Positions 1-10,519 of a stretch of 64,000 nucleotides of DNA are shown here, piece by piece. Below the pieces are notes generated by a model. The model made no database searches. It had not been told where the DNA came from and saw nothing but the letters and a program-made list of their open reading frames with translations. The stretch's first letter is position 1. Each line of letters begins with the position of its first letter. Position numbers and translations under genes: made by a program. This DNA is from Zanthoxylum bungeanum. Lineage: Eukaryota > Streptophyta > Magnoliopsida > Sapindales > Rutaceae. The DNA lies in assembly GCA_019454045.1 (NCBI GenBank), contig SKCR01017744.1:1-64000 (forward strand), written 5' to 3'.

Positions 1-355
1 GGTGGCCCGCTTCTGTCACATCAGACCTTTTGAAAGGTACAAGTCCCCATGTAAGGCTTACGTCATCTAGACTTGAACATAATGCCATTATCCCGATCTA
101 CCTCATCGGGACAGTAAATTGAGATGATCGACCTATCTCATTAGGTCCGGGTCGATGCTGAGACCTTTACTCCCCTCATATTCCTTGAACATCTTTCCAC
201 CTCGGGTCGGGCATCAAGTGCAAACTAATTATGATCTCCTTGTCGAACCGAATGCCTATGTTTCTTGGGCATGGGCCCTTTGTTCGAGAAGTGGAAATCC
301 TTTATATACCCATCTATACTTCTGCTCTTCTCGGATCAGGAAATCACCATTACCA
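1..355 (-). repeat. Gypsy family G LTR fragment (3' LTR side)
   Basis: This stretch matches 44683-45035 almost base for base in the same orientation, apart from scattered substitutions. The matching copy lies next to a gypsy-type primer-binding site, so this is an LTR piece of a minus-strand element. The rest of the LTR lies left of the window. A purine-rich tract on the minus strand (AGGGGACAGA, 356-365) directly adjoins it, as a polypurine tract should adjoin a 3' LTR. The exact boundary is uncertain by a few bases. Assignment to one element together with 44072-45035 is inference. Confidence 0.55.
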
Positions 356-402
356 TCTGTCCCCTAGTTCTCGGTATCAACAAGTCTGCGAGTTGGTGCA
401 TG
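356..402 (-). other. Remnant of G internal region with polypurine tract
   Basis: These 47 bases lie between the G LTR fragment and the first base of the A#1 LTR (TGTTGGGACAG at 403). On the minus strand they begin with a purine run next to the LTR. Nothing codes here. If A#1 inserted at this point, GCATG (398-402) would be its left target site, but no matching right copy is found because the right end of A#1 is lost. Confidence 0.35.
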
Positions 403-692
403 TGTTGGGACAGTTGTGGAACCCCTAGGGTCAGATCGGTGCCCCGTGCAGCGGAAATGGGTCAAACCCATGGATATCAAGTATGGGTGTAATTTTAAAT
501 TATTTAATGAAATACTATATTCCATTACGAGTGTATAGGAAAAAATCGGGAATGAATCGGAATTCGAAAGCTCCAGAACGAAGTAAAATAAAATTACCGT
601 GTGCACAGCGCGTGTGCGAGCACTGTGCGCTACAATGACGCGCGCACTGTGCGTGAGCTGTATTTTTTTTTTGTTTTCATTTGAAAGTTCTT

Positions 693-726
693 TTCCTTCA
701 GCTCACTTTCCAGTGAGCTGAAGGAA
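693..726. other. Conserved 15-bp hairpin in family A LTR
   Basis: TTCCTTCAGCTCACT (693-707), a 4-base loop, then its exact reverse complement (712-726). The structure recurs at 28460-28493 (perfect, loop GGAA instead of TTCC), 28981-29008 (one mismatch) and 36124-36153 (one mismatch). In element orientation it lies in the last third of the LTR, downstream of the TATA-like box, hence in R or U5 and in the RNA. Role unknown; RNA 3'-end formation is one guess. Confidence 0.6.
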
Positions 727-1481
727 TTATGGTCTAATACCCTAATTCTTTTCGGTCTTCCCTAAACACTTCAAAAACACCCAAAATTAATTTTTAATTT
801 CAAAACTAACATTAACACATGTTATAGAATAAAAATCAAGTTTTTCAAAATATTAAATATTTTTACAAAAATATAAATTTATTCTAAATACGCATTTGCG
901 TAAATTTTGAATCCAATACACGAACCAAATTCGAATTTCAATCAGAAATATCTCGTAAACAATTCTAGGTCATCCGAAGGTGGTCAAGTGATTCTAGAAT
1001 GGTAGCCATAACTCTAAGCTTTAATCTAGAGTTCCAAACTCTTATTAATTGTTTCATGTCCAACATGAACATCTTTGACCTAATTCATAAGCATGTTGTG
1101 TTTATACTTCTAAAATATCCTAACACAATTGATTAGCTTTATTTCAACATTAAGCTATGTGATCATGCATCTAATACAAAAATGAACATAGCTTAGGAGA
1201 AGATCAAACATTACCTAGTAAGCTTGATGCAATATCCAATCTATTTCTCCTTTTTTGAAATGGTTGGAGAACCTCCAAGGTTTGCAAGCTTGACTTCAAG
1301 ATCCAACCTTGATTTCAAATGCTAGCAAGCTTCACTTCAAGATCTAATCTTGATTTCTCCTAGATAAAATGTTGTAGAGATCTCACAAGCTTCTCTAAAC
1401 ACTTCTCTAACTTAGGCTAATCTCTCTTGCTTATGCTTATACTTGTTTTTGTACTTGTAATTAAAATCTTCCTAAAGCTTG

Positions 1482-1491
1482 CTATTTATAG
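1482..1491 (-). promoter_or_regulatory. TATA-like box of family A LTR
   Basis: CTATAAATAG on the minus strand, about 1.37 kb from the LTR start in element orientation. The same string or a one-base variant recurs at the matching place in the A#3 LTRs (near 29770 and 36905). Position upstream of the hairpin and in the element's own direction fits the U3 promoter. No transcription start can be proved. Confidence 0.55.
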
Positions 1492-2892
1492 CAAAACTTA
1501 GGCAATTTTTAATTAATAAAAGTTGTAATCAACTTTTAAGTGGGCTTAATCTAATTTGTCCAAATATGTTTAATTAGGTGTGACTAATCTCCATTGTCTC
1601 CCACTTTAATTTAATCCAATTAAATCAATCCAAAGATTAGGAAATAGATTAATTAAATGTTTTCCACCTTGATTTAATTCAATTAAATCAAGCCAAAACC
1701 ACATATTATTACATACTTACAATTACCATAATATCCTCAAATGATAGAGATAATTATGATTTTACAATTAATCCCTTGTGTAATTATTGAATTAATCCAA
1801 TTAGGTTAAAGTAAATAATCAATATTATCCAATAACACTTGATTATCTTAGTTGATAATTATAATATCGAATATTATCTTTTATCAAAATTAATTGGCTA
1901 CCCAAGTGCTCAACGAGTACACTTCATATTGGGACTCTCTAAGTTCAGACACGTTCGTCATATAAGCCTAGCTAATATGTACGCAATTCGGCCACCTCCA
2001 AATTCACGAAGAACACGAACGACATTTCTGAACTATACAAGTCGAGGTCATCATATATGTTTAACAATCCATCTGTCGTAAGCTATTCGAGTTGTGCTTA
2101 GGAAACATAGAATAGACCGTCAAGTTTCCAAGACGCACATCTCATGTCGACATATCCATGATTCTTTACAACTGATGAGATCCACCCTAAGTGATCGGCT
2201 TTGGCCAAAGTCTTAAAAAATCGTGACTTACTCACATGGATACCTAAACCACTTATGGTACACATATGGGCTGATGGATCTTATATTGCTTCGCACTTGA
2301 TTACTGAGTGCATCGGTCCACACCCAACGAACATATAGAGGCCAGACCATGAAAGATTTCTGACATACATGACATCAAAGTGTGGAGGATCTCACAAAAA
2401 ATCAATGCTATCCTATAGTCAAAGGATTACATATGCTACTCGACTCGAGGAGATTCCTATTGACGGTGGTGTGTACATCCAACTATTAGGAATCACTTAT
2501 GATTTATTCAATATTCGCTTCAATGAATACCCACATGTTTATACGAGTTTCCAAAACTCATGGTACATCGGGTTAAACCATTGGAACTCCAATTCCAATA
2601 TACGACATGTGCTAGTCTTCTAGGTTATAGAAATTCAACAGTATTCCAAAACCAACGACTAGGAAGATTTACTTTAAGAATAGTTTACACCTAGTGTCAA
2701 AACTATTCTAAGGTTAATGTCATTCCTAGCATAACTATACATCAATTTAATACGTGTAATGACAATACCATTATAAAATATGAAATGAAAAATATAGTTA
2801 TTTTATTAATTAATAATAAAATGTACAATTCGGATTGGAACTCCAAGCACCAACTCCATCAAACTCCCACTTGCTTAGTGCCAATCTGGATG

Positions 2893-4632
2893 TTACCGTA
2901 ATCCCAGCTCCTTCACATGTTTATCGAATAACTTAGGAGGTAAGGCCTTTGTAAGCAGATCTGCTATGTTTTCTTGTCCTTGAAGCTTCAAGACCACTAT
3001 GTCTTTTCGTTCAATTATCTCTCTAATTACGTGGTATTTCCTTTCCACGTGTTTGGACTTGGAATGCGCCCTCGGATCCTTAGCCTGCGCGATGGCTCCG
3101 TTATTATCACAGTACAATGGGATTGAATCCACAATACTAGCCACAACGCCAAGTTCTGTGATAAAATTTCTAATCCAAACAGCTTCTTTAGCAGCTTCTG
3201 AAGCCGCTATAAATTCCACCTCAATGGTGGAATCATCTGTTGAGCCTGACTTTGAACAACGCCATCTAATCGCACCACCGTTAAGGGTAAATATATATCC
3301 TGATGTAGATTTTCTATCATCTGGAATTCCTTGGAAGTCGGAGTCTGTATAACCCTTAACTTGTAGTTCATCTTCTCCATATATTAGAAACTTATCATTG
3401 GTGCATTTAAGATATTTTAGGATATGTTTCACGACTGTCCAATGATCATTACCTGGATTAGATTGATATCGGCTGGTCATACTGACGCAGAAACTGATGT
3501 CAGGTCTAGTACATAACATAGCATACATTATGCTTCCAATGCAAGAAGCATATGGCAAGTTAGACATCTTAACCCTATCTTTCTCAGTCTGAGGTGCCAT
3601 TTTCTTTCGAAAGATGTATGCCGTATCATAAAGGTACATTTTCTGCCTTGCAGTTGGTAAAACCGTACCTTTCTAAAATCTTATATGTGCACGTCGATTG
3701 TGATAACCCTATAAGCTTCCTAACTCTATCTCGGTAGAGCCTTATACCTAGTATATAGGAAGCTTCACCCATATATTTCATGGAGAAGTTCTTGCAAATG
3801 TAGGCTTTCACACTTTGCATCATCCCTATATCATTTCCTATGATAAGGATGTCATCTACATACAATACTAGGAAAACTATCATGCTCCCACTCACTTTCT
3901 TATAAAAACATGGTTCTTCCTCATTTTTGATGAATCCAGATAATCTAATTATCACATCAAAATGATGGTTCCAGCTTCGGGATGCTTGTTTAAGTCCATA
4001 AATAGACTTTTGAAGCTTACAAACCAAGTTTGAAGTCTCACTGGATACAAAACCCTATGGTTGTTCCATATAGTTTTCCTCGTCATGGAATCCATCTGCA
4101 ATATTTCATAATCGTGATATGTAGCAACGGCTATAAGAATCCTAATGGATTTTAGCATGGCTACTGGTGAAAAAGTTTCCTCATATTCAATCCCAGGACG
4201 TTGAGTGTAACCTTTCGCTACTAGTCGGGCTTTAAATGTTTCCACCTTTCCATCGGGCCCCCGCTTCCTTTTGTAAACCCATTTACAACCAATAGGTTTA
4301 ACTTATTCATGAAGTTCAACTAAGTCACAGACTTGATTGGCATCCATTGAATCCATTTCGGATTTCATGGCTTCCTTCCATTTTCCCGAATCGATATCCA
4401 ATATCGTTTCTTTATACATAGTCAGATATGTTTCCTCCAAGATAAGAACATCAAGACTCACATCAGATGTTAAAAACAATCTCTCATGAGGCCTTGATAT
4501 TCTACTCGACTTACATAGAACCTGTGTTGTAGATCCTTCATCTAATTGGATCTCTGGTTCCATCTCAGGTTCCTTAATGTTGGGATCAATCTCATTAAGT
4601 TTAATCTCTCTACAATTCCCACTTTCTCTCAA
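2893..4632 (-). pseudogene. A#1 reverse transcriptase and RNase H, broken
   Basis: The C-terminal 248 codons (3639 down to 2893) are open: RT thumb/connection (SIMYAMLCTRPDIS), then RNase H with YTDSDFQG, a substituted TEAE position (VEFIAASEAAKEAVWIRN) and LYCDNNGAIAQAKDPRA. Upstream, 4027-3626 holds the copia RT catalytic motif LYVDDIL and the conserved SIYGLKQASRSWN. 4245-3952 holds ARLVAKGYTQRPGIEYEETF. A deletion and frameshift near 4080 remove most of the FLNG...QPEGF segment that A#3 keeps. 4632-4303 is the linker upstream of RT. At least three frame breaks; not functional as it stands. Confidence 0.85.
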
Positions 4633-4642
4633 AAATTACTTT

Positions 4643-5639
4643 TCAAGAAAAGTTGCAAAGCGAACAATAATACATTTCGTTGCTCAGAATCATAGAATTG
4701 ATATCCCATGGAATTATTAGGATATCCAACGGACCTATATTTATACCCTCTGGTGCTAGTTTATCCCGCTGCGCAATTCTAATGTATACATGACAACCCC
4801 AAATCTTTAAATGCCTAAGACTTGGATTTCTACCGAACCATATCTGACAGGGGGTCGTAGAAACAGTTTTCGATGGAACCCTATTAAGTATGTAGGCAGC
4901 AGTTTGTAAAGCGTAACCCCAAAAGTAATAAGGAATATCTGTATAGCTCATCATGGATCGTATCATATCCAATAAAGTATGATTTTTTGTTCAGACACAT
5001 CATTGTGTTGCGGTGTTTCTGGTGGGTTATATTGGGCAATAATTTTATTCTCCCTAAATAATTTCTGAATTCTTTACTCATGTATTCACCGCCTCGATCT
5101 GATCTAAGGCATTTGATGAATTTACTGGTTTGTTTTTCTACTTCGTTTCAGAATATTTTGAACTTGTCAAATATTTCCGACTTATGTTTCATCAGATAGA
5201 CATATCCATATCTAGACTTGTCATATGTGAAAGTCACAAAGTATGTGGAACCATCATGAGCGGTATGATTTAATGGACCACACACATCGCTGTGTATTAG
5301 CTCCAGTAAATCTCCTGCACGATGTCCAACACCTTGAAATGAGGCCTTTTTCATCTTTCATTGGATACATGACTCACAAATGGGATAAGGATCTAAGGTA
5401 AGATTTTCAATCAAACCATCTTTTACCAATTTGGATAGACGTCTAACACTTATGTGGCCCAATCTCATATGCCATAATTCAATATTATTTAGTTCAGACT
5501 TTCTACTTGTATTTTTCTCTATATTAAATACATCTCTACATGTTTCGAAAACATAGTGACCGTTTGATAAAGAACATTCACATTTCAATAAATTTTCTTT
5601 ATTATACAAACATAAAGTTTCATCCTTAATGTTTATTTT
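4643..5639 (-). pseudogene. A#1 integrase, broken
   Basis: Copia-type integrase in several frames. The zinc-binding HHCC region is visible in 5609-5358 (ELWHMRLGHISVRRL ... CESC). The core follows: IHSDVCGPLNH carries the first catalytic Asp (5354-5148), and LRSDRGGEY near 5090 the second. The segment with the expected catalytic Glu (near 5010) is scrambled by frameshifts; A#3 still shows NGVSEHRN there. The C-terminal part, AAYILNRVPSKTVSTTPCQIW, lies in 4972-4643. Stops separate every block. Confidence 0.8.
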
Positions 5640-6776
5640 ATATCCCTATTTATCTAATATTGGCAACGATTTTATTTTTCTGATAAGTGAGGGAACATAA
5701 TAACAATAATGCAAATATAATTTATATCCATTTGGGAGATCTAGAACAACTGTTCATATGGCTTTGACATCCAATATCTCACCATTGCCAACTGTAAGCT
5801 GGATCTCCCATTTATTCAGCCTTCTTTTAACCCTTATTTCCTCCAAGGAATTGCAAATATGAGTAGGACTGCCAGTGTCTAACACCCATCCACTATTTGC
5901 ATCTAAGGTTAATGAGATGTCAATAATTGGAAAAATACAAAGCGTACATGAGGGTTCTACTTTTCCTTTTAGCTCTGGACAATCATTCTTCCAGTGTCCA
6001 GACTTCTTGCATTGTAGATATTGATCACGAGCTACTTACGATTTTGCGCCTTTGTGCTTCTTGGAGTTTTTCTTTACTATCTTCTTCTTCCCCATCTTGA
6101 TTTTCTTTGATTTCCCAGAAGTCATTGAAGTGCCAGCTCCACCATGGAGATACAGTGTGGGGTTGCCTTTCTTCAAATCTTGCTCCGCCATGCGTAGCAT
6201 GTTATGAAGTTCTTCGTATGTGGCTTGCATCGAATGCATTTGGAAATTTAATACAAAGCCAGCATAAGAACCAGACAAAGAAGACATAATCAAATTATGG
6301 CCCAGCCGTTCATCAAACACAATGCTCGGTCATTCCAGATATAAATCTAGTTTATCATGTTCAAAACATGTGTACTAACATCTCCTACCTCCTTGAGTTC
6401 AGTATGGAATAATTCCTTAGACCTTCGATAAAGTTCCATCTCTTGGTTTTCCTCGAACAACTCATTAAGTGTTCGCATGATGCTCTAAGCAACTGATACT
6501 TCAATATTCTGTCTCAGTAAATCTGGAACCATCGATCCCAAGATGTAGGATTTCACCTCCAGGTTATCATCATTTCATCTATCAAAAGTTTCTCGCTATT
6601 CTGGAGTGGAGCCAGGATCGATATCAACAGGTAGTGAATTAATAGTGACATAAGTCAACTTTTTATACTCCAAGACAAGACGCATGTTCATTTCCCATTC
6701 TAAATAATTCTCGGCTCCTTTTAGTTTATTGGAATCCAAAAGTTTCATCAATAGATTAGCGGCAACTATCTACATG
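5640..6776 (-). pseudogene. A#1 gag and protease, broken
   Basis: Gag begins near 6776. The start ATG seen in A#3 (AGATGGCTGCC) is ATA here. An in-frame TAG interrupts the PE*RETF segment near 6597, and more stops follow. The open piece 6320-6036 matches the copia gag C-terminus (FDERLGHNLIMSSL) followed by a Lys-rich tail. Next is a damaged zinc knuckle (QCKKSGHWKNDC; first Cys lost) near 6010. The protease active site WVLDTGSPTHIC is legible near 5890. The start loss and the TAG are both shared with the duplicate at 15318-26632 but not with A#3. Confidence 0.75.
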
Positions 6777-7100
6777 ACAATAGTTTTGAGTAGTAGCAGA
6801 ACATTTTTCATTTCTAAAGTGATAACACTAATTGATTATGGAATTTTAAATCTATTAGGGCCCCCACTACTTAACGTAATTCTGTAATCTCCCTCAGGGG
6901 AAAAATAAAAATTTGACAATCCAAATTTCATGGCGGGAACTGGATCCAATGAAATTTACTCCAGCCTCACATTAATGACGATATTGGCCTTTATAAACTC
7001 ATTAGGTAGACCTCCAAGGTCAATCACTTCATGTGACTCCTAGTTTGGTCCTGAACCATTTCTTATCGTCACACTAATGACGATATTGGATTAAGACGTG
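6777..7100 (-). other. A#1 5' leader, gag-proximal part
   Basis: Noncoding leader between gag and the C insertion. It holds two copies of a 20-bp motif, CACACTAATGACGATATTGG in plus reading, at 6968-6987 and 7070-7089. Two more lie at 27843-27862 and 27936-27955 in the other half of the leader. The last five bases, ACGTG, are the target site of the C element. Confidence 0.65.
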
Positions 7101-7935
7101 TGATTACGCCTAAAAGTTACTTGCGGCTATCGCAGTATAGTTGGGGTATCGATTCCTCAGAGAGATGGTTATAAGGAACTAATTCACTTAAGCAAAAATA
7201 TTTAGCAATAACTTATTAAAAGAAAAGATTGAATTGGTAATTAAAGTAAAAACTATTGTAAATAAATAAAAGATATCAGTAGAGAAAAGCAGCAAAGCAT
7301 CAAGAATCCCACTTGTATCAAATTCCTATATCCAGTTATTGATTTCTGTTACTACTCAATTGCAGATTTCACATCCCAACCCAACAATCGGAAAATATTC
7401 AATTCTAAGCATATTAAAATCTAAGGTAATTGATGATTTATTTTCTCTGTGTTAACAGCACACAAAGTCATCGTTACGACTTATCTAACGTCGATAATAT
7501 ACCCTCAGGAAATACTGTAGCAGAAGACCAAATCATAAAATAACTTTACCAGTCACAACTGGGTTCACAAATCACACATAGAAGAAGCATGACTGGATCT
7601 ATGTGCAAGTTTGATAAAAACAGTTTCTGGATTCATATGATCAAAAGATAATGAAGAATAACAAACATCAATTGTATTAACATTTAAGAGTTTATAGGAA
7701 TCAACAACATGAATATACGAAACCAAATACAAGAGTTCATCCTTAGCTTTACCTAGGAGATTAGTTCTCTATGCAGAAGAGAGATATAACATGAAGGGAT
7801 TGCAGCATCATCCTGTCCATTATGAAGTTTCTTCGTTCTTCAATCTCAAATTTGTGTTTGTGGCTCTCTGTTGTGTGTTTCTTCTCTATTTTTCTCATCT
7901 TTTTTCTCTTGTTAGGGTTTTGGACAAAGTTGGGT

Positions 7936-7945
7936 TTATATAGAG
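7936..7945 (-). promoter_or_regulatory. TATA box of family C LTR
   Basis: On the minus strand CTATATAAACCC, a strong plant TATA match, covers this place; it is kept in LTR2 (near 15262) and LTR3 (near 27470). It lies 63-112 bp downstream of the GC-rich twin box in element orientation. Confidence 0.6.
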
Positions 7946-8007
7946 CGGCCCCGGAGACCTTATTCACGTAAAAATGAACTAAGCACAAACCCTGGAATAC
8001 GTATGCC

Positions 8008-8047
8008 CATCACGACGCGTGGCCTTTACTCATCGCGACGCGTGGCC
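8008..8047. promoter_or_regulatory. Twin GC-rich box, 23-bp period, family C LTR
   Basis: CATCACGACGCGTGGCC (8008-8024) and CATCGCGACGCGTGGCC (8031-8047) repeat at exactly 23 bp in an otherwise AT-rich LTR. LTR3 keeps a decayed version (27541-27577). Boxes of similar core (CGCGACGC) and the same 23-bp period occur in the LTRs of families C' and E. Position just upstream of TATA suggests a promoter element; no binding protein can be named. Confidence 0.5.
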
Positions 8048-8255
8048 GGCTTTGCTGGACAATGATTCCTGTGTTTATGCTCACCCCGCACGCTTCCGAT
8101 GCGTCTGTAAGATCCAAAAACAAGTGTAATTGATCCAATCTTCATGTTTCATTGCTTCCTAATAATAAAACATAAAATAAACTATAATTAAGATTAAATA
8201 CATGATAATTAATCCGAGTTAGCGATGTTCAAAGTACAATTTCATGCACTTATCA

Positions 8256-9440
8256 CAACCCCAACTAGCTTATTGCTAGTCCCTAACAATTCAAGCGTAA
8301 AATAAAAGAAGAACTAAATAAATAAAACTATCTAAGCCACTTTCATAGGGATCACAATTGCATTTAACATATGTATTAAGCCTTTAAACCCCTAAGTGTC
8401 CCTAGTGGACGAGTTATAGTCTCGTGAGGGCTTACGGTGACGACACCCACAAATGTCATTTAAAACATACAATCATGCAAAATGAAAAAAAAATGAAAAT
8501 AGCAAACTGAAAGAGTCCCAATAGTTACACATATTTTCCTTAAAGAATGTCTAGCAATGAAATCAAAGAACTTTCAAAGTACTCGACCCAACTCAAATCC
8601 AAGTCTTTGAATAAATCATCTAAGCCAGACTCACAATGTGTGTGTGTAAAGGTTCATTCACAGCTTGACGCTTAGGTAAGCCAACTTAATGATTTCATTT
8701 AAAAATTGGTATCCGATGGGTCAAACAAATCTAGATATTTCAAATGTGCTATGTAATTGCCTTTCTGTGCTCATCATGGTATGATTTTTCTTGTCTTTTT
8801 TCTTGTTTTTTTTTCAACACACCTACCCTTTAATGTAGCATTTCTCCTCATGGTGGTCCTAACACTCGCCCATAGGTAGCTTCACGCTTATCGGTTATAG
8901 GTAGTTTAATTTCTTTCTTTAGAGACTTTCTTTTTTATTTTTAATAATATTAAACATCATAACACTAACAAATCAGGATAGACATCTAAGCAAACAGTCA
9001 TTCATCGACATGCAATTTCTTCAACTAGTCACCTTGCAAACTACATAGGATTTCACTGCTAAAAACCCATAATTAAGTACTTACGAGTCTAACCTAGATC
9101 AATTACTCAATGTATCAAATAAAAGTACATTAAATAACTTATCGTTTCTAAGATGTCACCCTAAAGCAAACAATATCATCATTGTACTTTTATTTTACTA
9201 TTAAGGACTAAAAATAAATAAAATAATTTTTTTATATAATAAGTATTATAACAGATATTATCATGCGCATGCATACACCCCCACACTTAAAACTTGCATT
9301 ATCCTCAATGTAAGATAAATATAAATAAAAAGGATTAAGGAACAACACTACCAGGAGTTGATCAGGTTCCTACTAGCGAGACTTTAGCTGTATGGCTGTG
9401 TAAGTTGTGCTGACACCTGCATAATTACTCATGCAAATAA
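8256..9440 (-). other. Conserved noncoding 3' region of family C
   Basis: No credible coding frame. This 1.2-kb stretch between the LTR and the pol-end tail aligns along its length with 52194-53320 in element C'. Shared landmarks include TTAAACCCC..., GACGAGTTATAGTCTCGTGAGGGC-like text near 8409-8432, and AGCATTTCTCCTCATGGTGG (8837-8856), all in the same order. Its conservation between two elements with clearly different LTRs suggests a cis function such as RNA packaging, or simple shared ancestry. Confidence 0.65.
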
Positions 9441-9900
9441 TAAATTAGCACACAATAAAATAAAATTGAAGTAAATAAAATAAATAAAATAAAATAAAAT
9501 GAAATAAATACAGATGCAATGGTTGCTTTTCTGCTAGCGCTAAGTTTAACGTCTTCAGCCAGACGCAATCACCCAATTTGTCATGGTGGCTTCCATGTAG
9601 TGGATCAAGTAGTCCCAAATACTTCATTCTTCGGTATCCCTTGGTGATTAAGGCATGAAACATTATTTTTGGCTGGCTGCAGCATTTTATCCATTGATCC
9701 TCCAGGGTCTAGTGATGGCTGAGATTTTATCAATTGGTTCAACCTCATTTTTAACTTCCCAGGTAGCATCTTCAATTGAGCACTAACTATCATTTTCCTC
9801 CTTTTATGATTATTTGGGGGCAATTTCAGTTCGGGAGGATTTGATTCAGATTGTAGAGAAAATGTTTCTGGTAGGACTGTTTCTAGCATGTATGTATATT
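9441..9900 (-). pseudogene. C internal: protease-RT linker fused to pol 3' tail
   Basis: On the minus strand 9889-9605 reads as the Pro/Leu-rich linker that follows gypsy protease (ESNPPELKLPPNN). At about 9600-9540 it passes into the typical sequence at the 3' end of plant gypsy pol (CGTCTGGCTGAAGACG on the minus strand, 9550-9566), followed by a long TTTAT-rich tract (9430-9510). RT, RNase H and integrase, which should lie between, are absent. The junction must lie near 9600-9700. Confidence 0.55.
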
Positions 9901-10073
9901 GGCACTCATCATAACCTTATGGTTATTTTTCAACATGAAAAATGTTTACTTCTAGTGTAATGTTCCCAAATGTCAACTTCATGAGGCCATTCCTACAATT
10001 AATAAGAGCATTAGCTACAAGAAAAAGGTCTATCTAGGATGAGTGGGATTTTGGACTCAGTGTCAACCACAGA

Positions 10074-10508
10074 TTATGTATCTAAAATCAAAAAGTCAAT
10101 AGGGTAGTAGAATTTATCAATTTGAACTAAAACATCCTCAACTACTCCCCGTGGTGTTCTAATGGATCGGTCAGCTAACTGTAAAACCACTGATGTAGGT
10201 TTAATCTCTCTAAGCCCTATCTGTTTATAGATCGAATATGGCATAAGATTAACATTAGAACCTAAATCTAATAACGCTTGACCAAACTCATGTGTGCTAA
10301 TGTGGCAGGTAATGGTGGGACATCCTGGATATTTGTACTTTGGTGGAGTCCTCTGTTTAATTACTTCACTAGCCTGCCCTGTTAAAAATGCAGTCTTCTT
10401 CACATTATGCTTCCTCTTCATGGTGCATAGATCTTTCAAAATCTTTGCATAGGTAGGAAACTGTTTGATCACATGTAATAAAGGAAGGTTGATCTTTACT
10501 TGCTTCAA
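10074..10508 (-). CDS. Gypsy aspartic protease domain of element C (partial)
   Basis: Open for 144 codons. Plant gypsy retroviral-like protease: GQALLDLGSNVNLMPYSIY holds the active-site region, with DLG where D-T/S-G is usual in active enzymes. The second half, LQLADRSIRTPRGVVEDVLV and PIDFLILD, matches the flap-side region of plant gypsy proteases. The N-terminal 40 residues are the gag-protease linker. DLGS/DLGA is common in this plant lineage (family knowledge), so it need not be a lesion. No RT follows; the frame stops at 10074. Part of a gag-pol polyprotein, not a stand-alone gene. Confidence 0.75.
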   Translation of the reverse strand: MKQVKINLPLLHVIKQFPTYAKILKDLCTMKRKHNVKKTAFLTGQASEVIKQRTPPKYKYPGCPTITCHISTHEFGQALLDLGSNVNLMPYSIYKQIGLREIKPTSVVLQLADRSIRTPRGVVEDVLVQIDKFYYPIDFLILDT

Positions 10509-10519
10509 ATGTTATAGGA

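Larger units (their letters stand above)
403..2861 (-). repeat. Copia family A LTR (A#1, 3' LTR)
   Basis: The 2.46-kb LTR runs from TGTTGGGACAG to CCAACTCCATCA on the plus strand, that is TG...CA on both strands. Homologous copies lie at 28219-28734, 28735-31154 and 35854-40314 (interrupted). Directly right of it is the complement of a polypurine tract (AAGTGGGAG on the minus strand) and then the RNase H end of pol, which makes this the 3' LTR of a minus-strand element. It contains a TATA-like box (1482-1491) and a conserved hairpin (693-726). Short open frames inside it are spurious. Confidence 0.85.
7101..8255 (-). repeat. Gypsy family C LTR1 (3' LTR)
   Basis: Runs from TGATTACGCC to CACTTATCA, TG...CA on both strands. 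A second LTR (12391-12418 plus 14446-15317) and a third (26633-27785) are homologous. Immediately right is the complement of a G-rich polypurine tract (GTTGGGG on the minus strand). Left flank ACGTG is the target duplication. Contains a TATA-like box (7936-7945) and a twin GC-rich box (8008-8047). Confidence 0.85.

Noticed and set aside
2190..2215. Possible regulatory palindrome GGCTTTGGCCAAAGTC in the A LTR as a finding of its own
   Set aside because: Not a perfect palindrome and not twinned; mentioned only with the related B leader motif.
3000..3352. 117-codon plus-strand frame opposite A#1 RNase H
   Set aside because: Shadow of the conserved pol frame; the same antisense frame appears opposite A#3 and B#1.
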